A DNA stretch of 32,499 nt from Reyranella sp. (GTDB taxonomy: Bacteria; Pseudomonadota; Alphaproteobacteria; Reyranellales; Reyranellaceae): assembly GCA_019745575.1 (NCBI GenBank), contig JAIETA010000160.1, positions 1-32,499 of the forward strand, given 5' to 3'. Below, piece after piece: positions 7,058 to 16,185 of this stretch (the first letter of the stretch is position 1; every line of letters starts with the position of its first letter). The position numbers were made by a program, and so were the translations under genes. The notes below the pieces were generated by a model. That model was given only the letters and a program-made list of their open reading frames with translations. It searched no databases and was not told the DNA's origin.

Positions 7058-8164
7058 ATGAAGTTGTCTTTTCTGCCCGCGGTCTACCGCGGGCGCCGAT
7101 ATGCGTTTCCGGCGGCTTTGGCCGGGGTCTTTGCGGCGGGTGTCGGGCTGAGCGAGCCGCTGCCGTCGGTCGACGTCGCGCCCTACCTGACGTTCGGGAT
7201 GGGCGCGGCCAGCGCCGCCTCGCCCGGCCACGCGGCGTTCTTCGGGATGGATGCCCAGCCGGCTGCCCTGACGTTCGTCCGTCACGAAGTCAGCGAACCC
7301 GACGACGTGCCGCATCGCACCGGCCGCGACACCACGCTTGGCCATGGTCGCTTCGCCGCGCCGGGCAACGCGGTGCGCCGCCAGGTGCAGCTGCGGCCCA
7401 TCAGCCCGCGGACCGCGGACGAGCTTGCGGGCTTTTTTCGCGAGGCCTCCTATACCCTGACCGATGTGCGGCTGGGCGAGGCCGTTCCACCGATCAAGGT
7501 CGACCGCGTGCCGGGTGACCTCGGCAGCAAGGACGGCAACGAACGCAAGGCCCTGTTCATCACCGCCATTCTGCCGGTGGTTCTGGAAGTCAATCAGCGG
7601 GTCCTCGCCGACCGCGAGCAGCTTCTGTACCTGCGCCACAAGCTGGTCGTGGCGCCCGCGGCCGTGACGCCCATCGAGCGCCTCTGGCTCGAGACGCTGG
7701 CCGATCGGTACGATACGTCGGCCGACAAGATCGACGAGCTGGTGCGTCGTGTCGACATCGTTCCGCCCTCGATGGCGATCGCCCAGGGCGGCGTCGAATC
7801 CGGCTGGGGCACGTCGTTTGCCGCCCGTAACGGCAATTCCCTGTTCGGCCAGATCCAGGTGACGGGCCGCCACAGCGTCGCCGTTCCCTGGAAGCCCGGG
7901 GCCGGCATGCCGCAGCCCTTCACCGATGTCGGCGAGGCGACGGACGCCTACATCACCAACCTCAACACCCATCCGGCCTATGCCAGCTTCCGCGCCGAAC
8001 GCGCGGCCATGCGCGCCAGCGGTGATCATCCCGATGGCTATCGTCTGATCGGCACGCTGCTGCGTTACTCCGAGCGCGGCCAGGCCTATGTGCAGTTCGT
8101 GCGCCAGATCATGCGCGAGAACGAGCTCGGCGATTTCGACAGGGCGCGGCTGTCGAGCTTTTAG
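7058..8164 (+). CDS. Bax-like glucosaminidase-domain protein
   Basis: A 368-residue exported protein with an N-terminal hydrophobic segment (about 15-32) after basic residues, a low-complexity linker, and a C-terminal glucosaminidase (Bax/FlgJ-like) domain from about residue 165. Glu247 in AIAQGGVESGWGTS is the expected catalytic acid, and NSLFGQIQ follows as in Bax proteins. It probably cleaves peptidoglycan glycan strands in the periplasm. The start is the ATG at 7058 with GAAGAG upstream. It converges with the D-Ala-D-Ala dipeptidase gene, so two cell-wall hydrolases lie tail to tail with one base between their stop codons. Confidence 0.85.
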   Translation: MKLSFLPAVYRGRRYAFPAALAGVFAAGVGLSEPLPSVDVAPYLTFGMGAASAASPGHAAFFGMDAQPAALTFVRHEVSEPDDVPHRTGRDTTLGHGRFAAPGNAVRRQVQLRPISPRTADELAGFFREASYTLTDVRLGEAVPPIKVDRVPGDLGSKDGNERKALFITAILPVVLEVNQRVLADREQLLYLRHKLVVAPAAVTPIERLWLETLADRYDTSADKIDELVRRVDIVPPSMAIAQGGVESGWGTSFAARNGNSLFGQIQVTGRHSVAVPWKPGAGMPQPFTDVGEATDAYITNLNTHPAYASFRAERAAMRASGDHPDGYRLIGTLLRYSERGQAYVQFVRQIMRENELGDFDRARLSSF

Positions 8165-8165
8165 G

Positions 8166-8723
8166 CTACATCATCGGCCGCGGCAGATCGGCGTCGCTCA
8201 CCAGCGGATGACGCCTGGGATCGAACAGCTGATAGTGCCACCACTCGTTGCGGTAGAAGTCCCAGCCGGCCGCCGTCATCAGCCCCATCAGCAGCAGGCG
8301 GTTGCGCTGCGCCTCGACCGTCACGTCGGTGCGGCCGTGGTGCGATAGTGGCGTGAAGGCGTCGAAGGGCGTGCCCATGTCGAGTTCCCGACCGGCGCCA
8401 TCCAGCAAGGTAAGGTCGACGGCCACGCCGCGCGAATGCGGCGAACCACGACGCGGGTCGGCCAGGAAATCGGGGTCCGGCCGGGCATTCCACAGCGCCC
8501 ACTGGGCCTCGACCGGTCGAAGCGCATCGTGGATGCGCAGGCGCAGCCCGAGCGATCGGGCGAGCACGATCGCCGCGGCGAGCTTCTCGGCGGCTTCCCG
8601 CTGCAGCCAGCATTCGGCATTCCGGTAGACCGGCCGCCCCGTTAGATTGGCATCAGTCGCATAGGCCAACGTCACGTCGACGTCGAAGTCGGGCGGGGCG
8701 ATCGCCACCAGATCGAGTTTCAT
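8166..8723 (-). CDS. D-alanyl-D-alanine dipeptidase (M15D, VanX/DdpX-like)
   Basis: A 185-residue enzyme with the M15D zinc site. SPHSRGVAVD (94-103) supplies His96 and Asp103 of the SxHxxGxAxD motif, and EWWH (160-163) supplies the catalytic Glu160 and third ligand His163. Arg69 in DALRP matches the conserved transition-state arginine. The likely role is hydrolysis of D-Ala-D-Ala from peptidoglycan turnover; no vancomycin-resistance partner genes are present. No signal peptide is visible, so it is probably cytoplasmic. The frame is open well upstream, but that part is antisense to tsaB; I start at 8723, MKLDLVAIAPP. Confidence 0.88.
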   Translation of the reverse strand: MKLDLVAIAPPDFDVDVTLAYATDANLTGRPVYRNAECWLQREAAEKLAAAIVLARSLGLRLRIHDALRPVEAQWALWNARPDPDFLADPRRGSPHSRGVAVDLTLLDGAGRELDMGTPFDAFTPLSHHGRTDVTVEAQRNRLLLMGLMTAAGWDFYRNEWWHYQLFDPRRHPLVSDADLPRPMM

Positions 8724-8780
8724 GACCAAAGAATGCCCAGTCGCCCCGATCGGCGCCAGCGGCCGGACCGGCCGCCGGCC

Positions 8781-9467
8781 GTGACGCTCGTGCTTGCCTT
8801 CGACTGCGCGGTGAGCGGTCTCGGCGTCGCCGTCGTGCGCGACGACACATGCCTTGCCGCCGTGCGCGAGGGGGGCCGCGACCAGGCCGCCGGGCTGTTG
8901 CCCGCGATCGAACGGACGTTGCGCATGGCCGGGGTCGGGCGGCGCGACCTCGCCCTGATCGCCGTCACCGTCGGGCCGGGGAGCTTTACCGGCGTGCGCG
9001 TCGGGCTGGCCGCGGCGCGCGGCCTGGCCGTGGGGCTCGGCGTGCCGCTGGCCGGCCTTTCCGCCACTTCGGTGCTGATCGCGCAGGCGCAGGCGCCGAC
9101 GGCCGACAGGCTCGCCGTGGCGGCCATCGACAGCCGTCTCGGCGACTGGTTCTGCGCCCTGGGCGACGGCGCGCAAACCCCGTTCGCCACCACGCCGGGC
9201 GGCTTGGCCGACCGCCTGGGCGGGCGGGCCTGCGCCGTCGTCGGCCACGAGGCCGGCCGGCTCGCCGCGCCTCTCGCCGCGGCGGGCATCGATGCCATCG
9301 CGCACGAGGCCTTGCCCGATCCTGCGATCCTGGCGCGTCTTGCGCTGGCGGCGGGTGTCGAGACGTGGCGCATCCGCAACGGCCACGAGGGCCTGCCGGG
9401 CCCGTTGTACCTGCGCGGCGTCAGCATCACCCTGCCGGACGGCGGCCGCCGGACGGTCGACGGATGA
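8781..9467 (+). CDS. tsaB: tRNA t6A37 biosynthesis protein TsaB
   Basis: A 228-residue ASKHA-fold protein that partners TsaD in making N6-threonylcarbamoyl-adenosine at tRNA position 37. The hallmark GPGSFTGVRVGLAAARGLA is at about 65-83. I choose GTG 8781 (MTLVLAFDCA) because TsaB proteins begin at this strand; an ATG at 8733 would add 16 arginine/proline-rich residues. Neither start has a clear ribosome site. Its stop overlaps the rimI start (ATGA at 9464-9467), the common tsaB-rimI pairing. Confidence 0.9.
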   Translation: MTLVLAFDCAVSGLGVAVVRDDTCLAAVREGGRDQAAGLLPAIERTLRMAGVGRRDLALIAVTVGPGSFTGVRVGLAAARGLAVGLGVPLAGLSATSVLIAQAQAPTADRLAVAAIDSRLGDWFCALGDGAQTPFATTPGGLADRLGGRACAVVGHEAGRLAAPLAAAGIDAIAHEALPDPAILARLALAAGVETWRIRNGHEGLPGPLYLRGVSITLPDGGRRTVDG

Positions 9468-9952
9468 TGGGCGCGCCCGCAAGGCGGCCGGCTCTCGTCG
9501 TTCAGCCGCTGGGGGCGCTCGACCTCGACCGGGCCGCCAGGCTCCATAGCGCGGCGTTCGAGGCGCTGGGCGAGCGCGGCTGGACGCGGCAGGACATGGC
9601 CGAGTTGCTGGCGTCGCCCGGCGTTTCGGGGCTGCTGCTGCAGGCCGGCGGGGCCGACGCCGGACTGGCGATCTGCCGGGTTGCCGCCGACGAGGCGGAA
9701 CTGGTCACCCTGGCCGTCGCAGTGGCCCATCGGCGCGGCGGCGCGGGGCGGCGTCTGCTGGACTCCGTCGTCGACCTCGTCCGGGCGGCCGGTGCCCGCG
9801 CCCTGTTCCTCGAAGTCGGTGCCGACAATCCGGCAGCTCTGGCGCTCTATGAATCTGCCGGCTTTCGCACCGTCGGCCGGCGGCCGGCCTATTACCGGCG
9901 CGGCCCGGGCCCGGCCGCGGACGCCGTCGTCATGCGGCGTGTTATCCCCTGA
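9464..9952 (+). CDS. rimI: RimI-like ribosomal protein N-acetyltransferase (GNAT)
   Basis: A 162-residue GNAT protein. The acetyl-CoA binding loop is VAHRRGGAGRRLLD, followed by LFLEVGADNPAALALYESAGF, the typical RimI motif B, and the ending YYRRGPGPAADAVVM. It is expected to acetylate the N-terminus of S18 or other proteins, as inferred from family and from coupling to tsaB. The start overlaps the tsaB stop by 4 bases. Its TGA (9950-9952) abuts the stop of the convergent tusA-like gene. Confidence 0.85.
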   Translation: MMGAPARRPALVVQPLGALDLDRAARLHSAAFEALGERGWTRQDMAELLASPGVSGLLLQAGGADAGLAICRVAADEAELVTLAVAVAHRRGGAGRRLLDSVVDLVRAAGARALFLEVGADNPAALALYESAGFRTVGRRPAYYRRGPGPAADAVVMRRVIP

Positions 9953-10186
9953 TCAGGCCCGCCGGATCGTCACGATATGGACATCGCCGTCCTGTTCAAT
10001 CCCCAGGATGACATGGCCTTCGTCGCGAGCCGCGCGCGGGACGTTCCGCAGCGGTTCGCCGCCTCTCAGCCGGACGCGCAAGGTCTCGCCCGGCTGCATG
10101 CGTTCGAGCCGGAGCTTGGTCCGGACGAAGGTCATCGGGCAGACCTCGCCGGTGATGTCTATGTCGTGGTCGGGCCGGGTCGACAT
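9953..10186 (-). CDS. TusA/SirA-like sulfurtransferase-family protein
   Basis: A 77-residue protein with the TusA fold signature DITGEVCPMTFVRTKLRLE. The cysteine of the CP motif is the sulfur carrier in this family. It ends with a short beta-rich stretch. The longer reverse frame reaches 10402, but that part runs antisense to fur, so I start at ATG 10186 (MSTRPDHD). It is divergent from fur (46 bp between starts) and convergent with rimI, stops abutting. A role in sulfur relay or redox is inferred only. Confidence 0.8.
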   Translation of the reverse strand: MSTRPDHDIDITGEVCPMTFVRTKLRLERMQPGETLRVRLRGGEPLRNVPRAARDEGHVILGIEQDGDVHIVTIRRA

Positions 10187-10232
10187 GCCGCCAACTATAC
10201 CCCGAACGCCGGCCGGTGTAGGGTGCGCGGGC

Positions 10233-10670
10233 ATGCCCGATCGCAAAGCCAAGCTCGAAATTCTCTGCGCCGAACGCGGCCTCAAGATGACCGACCAGCG
10301 GCGGGTCATCGCGCGCGTGCTGTCCGAATCGTCCGACCACCCCGATGTCGAAGCCGTCCATCGGCGGGCCACCGCCATCGACGCGAACATCTCGATTGCC
10401 ACCGTCTATCGGACGGTCCGCCTGTTCGAGGAGGCGGGCATTCTGGCCAAGCACGATTTCGGCGATGGCCGTGCCCGCTACGAAGAGACGCCGGACGAGC
10501 ACCACGATCACCTCATCGACATCCAGACCGGCAAGGTGGTGGAATTCCACAACGACGAGATCGAGGAGCTGCAGCGCAAGATCGCGGAAAAGGCCGGCTA
10601 CCGGCTGATCGGACACCGGCTGGAGCTCTACGGCGTGCCGCTGGACGCCAAGCCTGGGCGTCAAAAATGA
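10233..10670 (+). CDS. fur: Fur-family metalloregulator
   Basis: A 145-residue Fur-type repressor. The winged helix covers about 1-85 (NISIATVYRTVRLFEEAGI is the recognition region), and the metal-binding dimerisation domain follows with His90-His91-Asp92-His93 and more His/Glu residues near 106-112. The C-terminal CxxC zinc pair of enterobacterial Fur is absent, as is usual in alphaproteobacterial Fur/Mur. In this class the family member may sense manganese or iron; sequence alone does not separate the two. It lies between rimI and the acyltransferase genes, its usual place in the conserved block. Confidence 0.9.
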   Translation: MPDRKAKLEILCAERGLKMTDQRRVIARVLSESSDHPDVEAVHRRATAIDANISIATVYRTVRLFEEAGILAKHDFGDGRARYEETPDEHHDHLIDIQTGKVVEFHNDEIEELQRKIAEKAGYRLIGHRLELYGVPLDAKPGRQK

Positions 10671-10735
10671 GTGGACTGAACCCTCGCCACCTCGATAATG
10701 GACCCATGATCGGGGCGGCCCCCTGCGGATGAAAC

Positions 10736-11587
10736 ATGCGCATCGACCGCGCTGACAGCGAAGCCGAACTCCTTGGGACTCCCGCGTCCAGCGCGGAGAT
10801 CGTCAAGGTCGTGGCCGGCGACTTCGAGGTCCGGCTGGCCGAGAACGCCGCCGAGATCGACGCCGCGCAGGCACTTCGCTATCGGGTTTTTTACGAAGAG
10901 ATGAAGGCGCGGCCGACGGCGGAGGTCGCCGCGAGGCGGCGCGACTTCGACGTTTTCGACCCGGCCTGCGAACACCTGCTCGTGCTTGACCGGCGTCGCG
11001 GCGAGGGGCCGGGCGGCATCGTCGGAACCTATCGCCTGATCCGCCGGCCGGCGGCGGCCAAGGTCGGCGGCTTCTACTCGGCGGCCGAGTACGACATCGG
11101 CCCGATGATCCACTATCCCGGCGAAGTTCTCGAACTCGGCCGGTCGTGCATCGAGAAGGACGCGCGCAACACCGCGACCATGCAGATGCTGTGGCGCGGC
11201 ATCGCGCTCTACGCCTTCCACTACAATGTCCAGGTGATGTTCGGCTGCGCCAGCTTCCCGGGGACCGACCCGGCGCAGCATGCGTTGCCGCTCAGCTATC
11301 TCTATCACCACCATCTCGCGCCACCGGAAATCCGGGTGCGCGCGCTGGCCAGCCGCTACGTCAAGATGGATACGCTGGCGCCCGGCTCCTACGACGCGCG
11401 CAAGGCAATGGCGCGGGTGCCGCCCCTCATCAAGGGCTACCTGCGGCTGGGCGGTTTCGTCGGCGACGGCGCGGTCATCGATGCCGAATTCAACACCACC
11501 GACGTCTTCATCGCCGTCAAGACCGAGCTGGTGACCGAGAAGTACATCCGGCACTACGAACGCGGGATTCGTGACCAGGACGATTGA
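10736..11587 (+). CDS. olsB: OlsB-like N-acyltransferase (ornithine lipid synthesis)
   Basis: A 283-residue GNAT-fold acyltransferase of the hemolysin-like/OlsB family. ALRYRVFYEEM near residue 45 and GEVLELGRSCIEKDARN near 130-145 are the family signatures. OlsB transfers a 3-hydroxyacyl chain from ACP to ornithine, giving lyso-ornithine lipid. The next gene is an OlsA/PlsC-type acyltransferase that overlaps this stop or lies 16 bp after it, which supports the pathway call. The upstream ribosome site is weak. Confidence 0.85.
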   Translation: MRIDRADSEAELLGTPASSAEIVKVVAGDFEVRLAENAAEIDAAQALRYRVFYEEMKARPTAEVAARRRDFDVFDPACEHLLVLDRRRGEGPGGIVGTYRLIRRPAAAKVGGFYSAAEYDIGPMIHYPGEVLELGRSCIEKDARNTATMQMLWRGIALYAFHYNVQVMFGCASFPGTDPAQHALPLSYLYHHHLAPPEIRVRALASRYVKMDTLAPGSYDARKAMARVPPLIKGYLRLGGFVGDGAVIDAEFNTTDVFIAVKTELVTEKYIRHYERGIRDQDD

Positions 11588-12419
11588 CGTCCCGGCAGCG
11601 ACAATGTGGATCGGATCCCCCCTGCGCGGTGCGTTTCGGCTGCTGACCTACCTGCTGCTGACGCTCGCGTTGTTGCCGCTGCATCTGCTGGCGCTGGCGC
11701 TTCGGATAACGCCGGTCGTGCGCTGGCTGCCGGTCGTCTACCACCGTATGGTCTGCGTCATTCTGGGGATCCGCGTGCGGGTCCATGGCCAGCGCTCGAC
11801 CGTGACGCCGACGCTCTATGTCTGCAATCACGTGTCGTATCTCGACATCGAACTGCTGGGCGGCCTGATCCCGGGCAGCTTCGTCGCCAAGGCCGAGGTG
11901 GCGACCTGGCCGTTCTTCAGCATGCTGGCCAGGGCGCAGCGCACCATCTTCGTCGAGCGGCGCTCCAACAAGGCCAGCACCAGCCGCGACGAGATGCTGA
12001 GGCGCCTCAATACCGGGGACAACCTCATGCTGTTCCCCGAGGGCACCAGCAGCGACGGCACGCGCGTGCTGCCGTTCCGCAGTGCCCTCTTCGCGGTGGC
12101 CCAGCTCCGCCGCGACGGCAAGCCCATCGAGGTCCAGCCGGTCGCCATTTCCTACACGCGTCTCGACGGCATTCCGCTCGGCCGCTACTGGCGACCGCTG
12201 TTTGCCTGGTTCGGCGATCTCGATCTGGTGCCGCACCTCTGGCAGATGGTCTGTCTCGGCGAGACCGAGGCGGTCGTCACCTTTTTCCCGACGATCGACA
12301 TCGACCGCTTCGGCGACCGCAAGAAGCTGGCCGCCCATTGTTTCGAACAGGTGTCGGCCGGCGTGCAGGCGGCGAATTCCGGCCGTACCGAACTGCTGCC
12401 GCCGCCGCGTGCGGCCTAG
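11571..12419 (+). CDS. olsA: 1-acyl-glycerol-3-phosphate / lyso-ornithine lipid O-acyltransferase
   Basis: A 282-residue PlsC-family membrane acyltransferase. A hydrophobic segment at about 22-45 anchors it; the HX4D motif is His87...Asp92 (NHVSYLD), and FPEGT is at 155-159. It follows the OlsB-like gene, so the substrate is probably lyso-ornithine lipid, though a PlsC role in phosphatidate synthesis is not excluded. The frame opens at GTG 11571, overlapping olsB by 17 bases; ATG 11604 (MWIGSPLRG) is an equally good start. Confidence 0.85.
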   Translation: MTRTIDVPAATMWIGSPLRGAFRLLTYLLLTLALLPLHLLALALRITPVVRWLPVVYHRMVCVILGIRVRVHGQRSTVTPTLYVCNHVSYLDIELLGGLIPGSFVAKAEVATWPFFSMLARAQRTIFVERRSNKASTSRDEMLRRLNTGDNLMLFPEGTSSDGTRVLPFRSALFAVAQLRRDGKPIEVQPVAISYTRLDGIPLGRYWRPLFAWFGDLDLVPHLWQMVCLGETEAVVTFFPTIDIDRFGDRKKLAAHCFEQVSAGVQAANSGRTELLPPPRAA

Positions 12420-12479
12420 CGGCCCTCGACCCTGGCGGCGCGCGGTGTTAAGAACCGGCCGTTTCAGCAACGGAGACCG

Positions 12480-13904
12480 ATGACGGAAGGCCGCACCGAC
12501 GGGCCGCGTAAGCGCGTGTTCATCCTCACCTACGGGTGCCAGATGAACGTCTACGATTCGGACCGCATGGTCGACGTCCTGCGGCCGCTGGGCTATGCCC
12601 TGTCGGCCAGCCCCGAGCAGGCCGACCTGGTCGTGCTGAACACCTGCCACATCCGCGAAAGGGCCTCGGAGAAGGTCTATTCCGAACTCGGCCGCCTGCG
12701 CGACATCAAGCTGAAGCGGCGCCGCGAGGGCGGCGATCTCACCATCGCCGTGGCCGGTTGCGTGGCGCAGGCGGAAGGCGCCGAGATCGTCCGGCGTCAG
12801 CCGGCGGTCGACATCGTCGTCGGACCGCAGGCCTACCACCGGCTGCCGGAGCTGCTGGCCCAGGCGGCGCGCCAGGCCGACCGCCGCCAGGCCGACGGCA
12901 GGCGCCGGGCCGGCGCGGGCGTGCTCGACACCGAGTTTCCCGCCGAGAGCAAGTTCGACCATCTGCCGGCGCCGGTCGGCGTGCGCGGCGGCTCGGCCTT
13001 TCTGTCCATCCAGGAAGGCTGCGACAAGTTCTGTACGTTCTGCGTCGTGCCCTACACGCGGGGTGCGGAATACTCGCGACCGGCGGCGTCGATCCTGCAC
13101 GAGGCGCGCACCCTGGTGGCGGCGGGCGCCGTCGAGATCACCCTGCTCGGTCAGAACGTCAATGCCTACCACGGCGAGGCACCCGCCGGGTCGATCGGCG
13201 CGGCGACCTGGTCGCTCGCCCGCCTGATCCGCGCCCTGGCCGATCTCGATGGGCTGGCGCGCATCCGCTACACGACCTCCCACCCGCGCGACATGGACGA
13301 CGACCTCATCGCGGCGCAGGGCGAGGTGCCGCAGCTCATGCCGTACCTGCACCTGCCGGTGCAGTCGGGGTCCGACCGCATCCTGGCGGCGATGAACCGC
13401 GGCCACGGCCGCGACCACTTCCGCCGCCTTGCCGATCGCCTGCGCGGCGTCCGGCCGGATCTCGCACTGTCGTCGGACTTCATCGTCGGCTTTCCGGGCG
13501 AGGCCGACGCCGATTTCGACGACACGATGCGGCTGGTCGAAGAGGTCGGCTTGGCGTCGGCCTTTTCGTTCAAGTACAGCCGCCGCCCCGGCACGCCGGC
13601 GTCGGCGCTGGGCGAGCAGGTGCCGGAGGCCGTGAAGGCGGCGCGGCTGGCCGCGCTGCAGGCGCTGCTTGGCCGCCAGCAGCGCGAGTTCAACGATTCC
13701 AAGGTCGGCGCGACGGTGCCCGTCCTGTTCGCCGAGGCGGGGCGGCGGCCGGGCCAGATGCTCGGCAAGAGCCCGTGGCTTCAATCGGTGTTCGTCGAAG
13801 GCGGCGCCGAGCTGGCGGGGCGCCTGGCCGACGTGCGCCTGGTCGCGGCCCATCCGCTCAGCCTGGCGGGCGAGATCGTCCCCTCGTTCGGGATCGCGGC
13901 ATGA
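12480..13904 (+). CDS. miaB: tRNA-2-methylthio-N6-dimethylallyladenosine synthase MiaB
   Basis: A 474-residue radical-SAM methylthiotransferase that adds the 2-methylthio group to i6A37 of tRNA. The UPF0004 domain carries Cys20 (TYGCQMN), Cys56 (NTCHIRE) and Cys94 (AGC) for the auxiliary 4Fe-4S cluster. The radical-SAM CxxxCxxC is Cys181/Cys185/Cys188, and a TRAM domain closes the protein. GGAG lies just upstream of the ATG at 12480. Its TGA overlaps the phoH start (ATGA at 13901-13904). Confidence 0.97.
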   Translation: MTEGRTDGPRKRVFILTYGCQMNVYDSDRMVDVLRPLGYALSASPEQADLVVLNTCHIRERASEKVYSELGRLRDIKLKRRREGGDLTIAVAGCVAQAEGAEIVRRQPAVDIVVGPQAYHRLPELLAQAARQADRRQADGRRRAGAGVLDTEFPAESKFDHLPAPVGVRGGSAFLSIQEGCDKFCTFCVVPYTRGAEYSRPAASILHEARTLVAAGAVEITLLGQNVNAYHGEAPAGSIGAATWSLARLIRALADLDGLARIRYTTSHPRDMDDDLIAAQGEVPQLMPYLHLPVQSGSDRILAAMNRGHGRDHFRRLADRLRGVRPDLALSSDFIVGFPGEADADFDDTMRLVEEVGLASAFSFKYSRRPGTPASALGEQVPEAVKAARLAALQALLGRQQREFNDSKVGATVPVLFAEAGRRPGQMLGKSPWLQSVFVEGGAELAGRLADVRLVAAHPLSLAGEIVPSFGIAA

Positions 13905-14875
13905 GCGACTCGACCGCCGGGGTCCGCGCGGCCGACGTGCGGCGCATGACATTCGACGACAATGCCCTGCTGGCGGCGCTCTACGGCAACCATGACCGGC
14001 ACCTCGTGCGCATCGAGCAGCTCGCCAACGTCCAGCTCAATGCGCGCGGCAACCAGCTGGCCATCACCGGCACGCCGGACGATGCCGAGGTCGCCCACAA
14101 GGCGATGGCGGGGCTCTACGAGCGGCTGAAGCGCGGCCTTTCCATCGAGATGGCCGACATCGACGCCGCCGTGCGCTTCGCCCGGACCGGCGCCGAACGC
14201 GGCGACGAGGACGGTCTGCGCACGCGTCGGCGCACCGTGCAGGCGCGTTCGCCCGGCCAGCGCGGCTACCTGGCGGCGCTGCGCGAACGCGACATGGTGT
14301 TCGCGCTCGGACCGGCCGGCAGCGGCAAGACCTACCTCGCCGTCGCCATGGGCGTGTCGCTGCTGCTCGCCGGCAAGGTCGAGCGCATCGTGCTGTCGCG
14401 GCCGGCCGTCGAGGCGGGCGAGCGCCTGGGCTTCCTGCCGGGCGACATGAAGGAGAAGATCGACCCCTATCTGCGGCCGTTGTACGACGCGCTGCACGAC
14501 ATGATGCCGGCCGAGCTGATAGCCAGCCGCATGGAGTCGGGCGAGATCGAGATCGCACCGCTTGCCTTCATGCGCGGCCGCACGCTTGCCCACTGCTTCG
14601 TCATTCTCGACGAGGCGCAGAACACGACGCCGATGCAGATGCGCATGTTCCTGACCCGGCTGGGCGAGGGCTCGCGCATGGTGATCACCGGCGATCCCAG
14701 CCAGACCGACCTGCCGGGCGGCCAAAAGTCGGGCCTGACCGATGCGGTCGAAACGCTGGCGGATGTCGAGGGCGTGCGCTTCGTGCGGCTCACGTCCAAG
14801 GACGTCGTCCGCCACGATCTGGTGACCCGCATCGTCGATGCCTATGACGCGCGCGACCGCAAAGCCAAGACTTAG
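13901..14875 (+). CDS. phoH: PhoH-like ATPase
   Basis: A 324-residue PhoH-family P-loop ATPase. An N-terminal KH-like segment precedes Walker A GPAGSGKT at 137-144 and Walker [14 protein letters not shown] near 226-238. The family is linked to RNA metabolism and commonly lies next to ybeY, as here. Its start overlaps the miaB stop and its end overlaps ybeY by more than 30 bases, so miaB, phoH and ybeY form a tightly coupled operon. Confidence 0.95.
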   Translation: MSDSTAGVRAADVRRMTFDDNALLAALYGNHDRHLVRIEQLANVQLNARGNQLAITGTPDDAEVAHKAMAGLYERLKRGLSIEMADIDAAVRFARTGAERGDEDGLRTRRRTVQARSPGQRGYLAALRERDMVFALGPAGSGKTYLAVAMGVSLLLAGKVERIVLSRPAVEAGERLGFLPGDMKEKIDPYLRPLYDALHDMMPAELIASRMESGEIEIAPLAFMRGRTLAHCFVILDEAQNTTPMQMRMFLTRLGEGSRMVITGDPSQTDLPGGQKSGLTDAVETLADVEGVRFVRLTSKDVVRHDLVTRIVDAYDARDRKAKT

Positions 14876-15308
14876 CTGCACCGTCGTCGTCCTCGATGCC
14901 GGCTGGCCGAAGGCCCTGCCGGGCGTCGACCGCCTGGTGCGCAAGGCCGCGCGCGCCGCGGCCAGGCGCGGCAGGTCTTTGAACGTGGCGCTCGCCGACG
15001 ACAGGCAGGTGCGCGCGCTGAACAAGCGCCACGCCAACAAGGACAAACCGACCAACGTGCTGTCCTATCTCTCGGGCGAGAAGGATTTCCTGGGCGACAT
15101 CGTGCTGGCCCGCCAGACCGTGTGGCGCGAGGCCGTGGCGCAGAAGAAGACGCCGGCCGACCACGTGGCCCATCTTGTTGTGCATGGCGTGCTGCATCTC
15201 TTGGGTCACGACCATGAGCAGGGCGAGGCCGAGGCCGAACGCATGGAAGCGCTCGAGCGGCGGATCCTGAAGCGGCTCGGGATCGCCGATCCCTACGCAG
15301 TCCGCTAA
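14838..15308 (+). CDS. ybeY: Endoribonuclease YbeY (rRNA maturation factor)
   Basis: A 156-residue zinc protein needed for 16S rRNA 3'-end processing and ribosome quality control. The metal motif HGVLHLLGHDH (His-x3-His-x5-His) is near residues 115-125. Starts at 14838 and 14844 are both possible, inside the phoH end. Its stop shares two bases with the stop of the convergent aldo/keto reductase, so the two genes overlap tail to tail. Confidence 0.95.
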   Translation: MPMTRATAKPRLSCTVVVLDAGWPKALPGVDRLVRKAARAAARRGRSLNVALADDRQVRALNKRHANKDKPTNVLSYLSGEKDFLGDIVLARQTVWREAVAQKKTPADHVAHLVVHGVLHLLGHDHEQGEAEAERMEALERRILKRLGIADPYAVR

Positions 15309-16135
15309 AGCATCTCGAGCGGCCGCTTGCCTTTGGGGGGCGGGAAGGCGCGGTCGAGCTCGGACAGGACGTGCGGCGTCAACGTCACCTCGAGCGCGCC
15401 GAGATTTTCCTTCACCCGTTCGCGGCTGGCCGATTTCGGAATGGTGACGACGCCCGGCTGAGCCAGCAGCCAGGCGATCGCGAGCTGTGCCGGCGTGCAG
15501 CCGATGCCGTCGGAGATCTTCTTCAGCGCCGGCTTGGCGATCAGGCCGCCCTGGTCGAGCGGCGAATAGGCCATCAACGCAATCGCGCGCCGACGCATCC
15601 ACGGCAGCAGGTCGAACTCCGGCCCGCGCCGCGAGAGGCAGTAGAGCACCTGGTTGCTGGCGGTCAGGCCCTTGTCGAGGCGGGCGGCGTCGGCCATGTC
15701 GTCGGCGTCGAAGTTGCTGACACCGAAGTCGCCAATCTTGCCCGCGTCGCGCAGGCGGTGGAACGCCTCGAAGGTTTCCTCGATCGGCGCGCCGCCGCGC
15801 CAGTGCAGCAGGTAGAGGTCGATCCGTTCGACGCGCAGGCGTGCCAGGCTGCGCTCGCAGGCGGCAATCGTGCCGGTCCGGCTGGCGTTGTGCGGGTAGA
15901 CCTTGCTCACGAGGAACGGCCTGTCGCGACGTCCGGCGATCGCGTCGCCCACGATCTCTTCGGCGGTGCCTTCGCCGTACATCTCGGCCGTGTCGATCAG
16001 GGAGTAGCCGAGGTCGAGCCCGTACTTCAGAGCGTCGAGTTCCTCCGCACGCCGCCGCGCGCTCTCGCCCATGCGCCAGGTGCCGAGACCGAGGACCGGC
16101 ATTGGCGCGCCGGACGGCAATTTACAGGAACGCAT
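15305..16135 (-). CDS. Aldo/keto reductase
   Basis: A 276-residue NADPH-dependent AKR barrel. The catalytic tetrad is visible as Asp and Tyr in DTAEMYGEG, Lys in LVSKVYP and His in LYLLHWRG. The NADP-binding C-terminus carries TIPKSASRERVKEN. I start at ATG 16135, which has GGAAG 6 bases upstream; a TTG at 16156 would add 7 residues. The carbonyl substrate is unknown. It lies inverted between ybeY and corC, which are usually adjacent on one strand, so it looks like an insertion in the conserved block. Confidence 0.93.
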   Translation of the reverse strand: MRSCKLPSGAPMPVLGLGTWRMGESARRRAEELDALKYGLDLGYSLIDTAEMYGEGTAEEIVGDAIAGRRDRPFLVSKVYPHNASRTGTIAACERSLARLRVERIDLYLLHWRGGAPIEETFEAFHRLRDAGKIGDFGVSNFDADDMADAARLDKGLTASNQVLYCLSRRGPEFDLLPWMRRRAIALMAYSPLDQGGLIAKPALKKISDGIGCTPAQLAIAWLLAQPGVVTIPKSASRERVKENLGALEVTLTPHVLSELDRAFPPPKGKRPLEML

Positions 16136-16185
16136 CGGGAACTTCCGCGATTGCAACGCTCGGGCGATAGCCTATCTTACAATCC

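Noticed and set aside
7076..7096. Perfect palindrome CCGCGGT-ct-ACCGCGG
   Set aside because: It lies within the first codons of the Bax-like gene and is readily explained by GC-rich coding for AVYRGR. No regulatory context was seen.
8166..8723. Vancomycin-resistance vanX gene
   Set aside because: The enzyme is of the VanX family, but no vanHA-type ligase or dehydrogenase genes are nearby. A housekeeping peptidoglycan-recycling role is more likely.
11517..13952. 811-codon minus-strand frame opposite olsA and miaB
   Set aside because: Low-complexity shadow of strongly recognised genes on the plus strand.
12536..14875. 779-codon plus-strand frame
   Set aside because: Only its last 324 codons are a real gene (phoH, from 13901). 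The rest is miaB read in the wrong frame.
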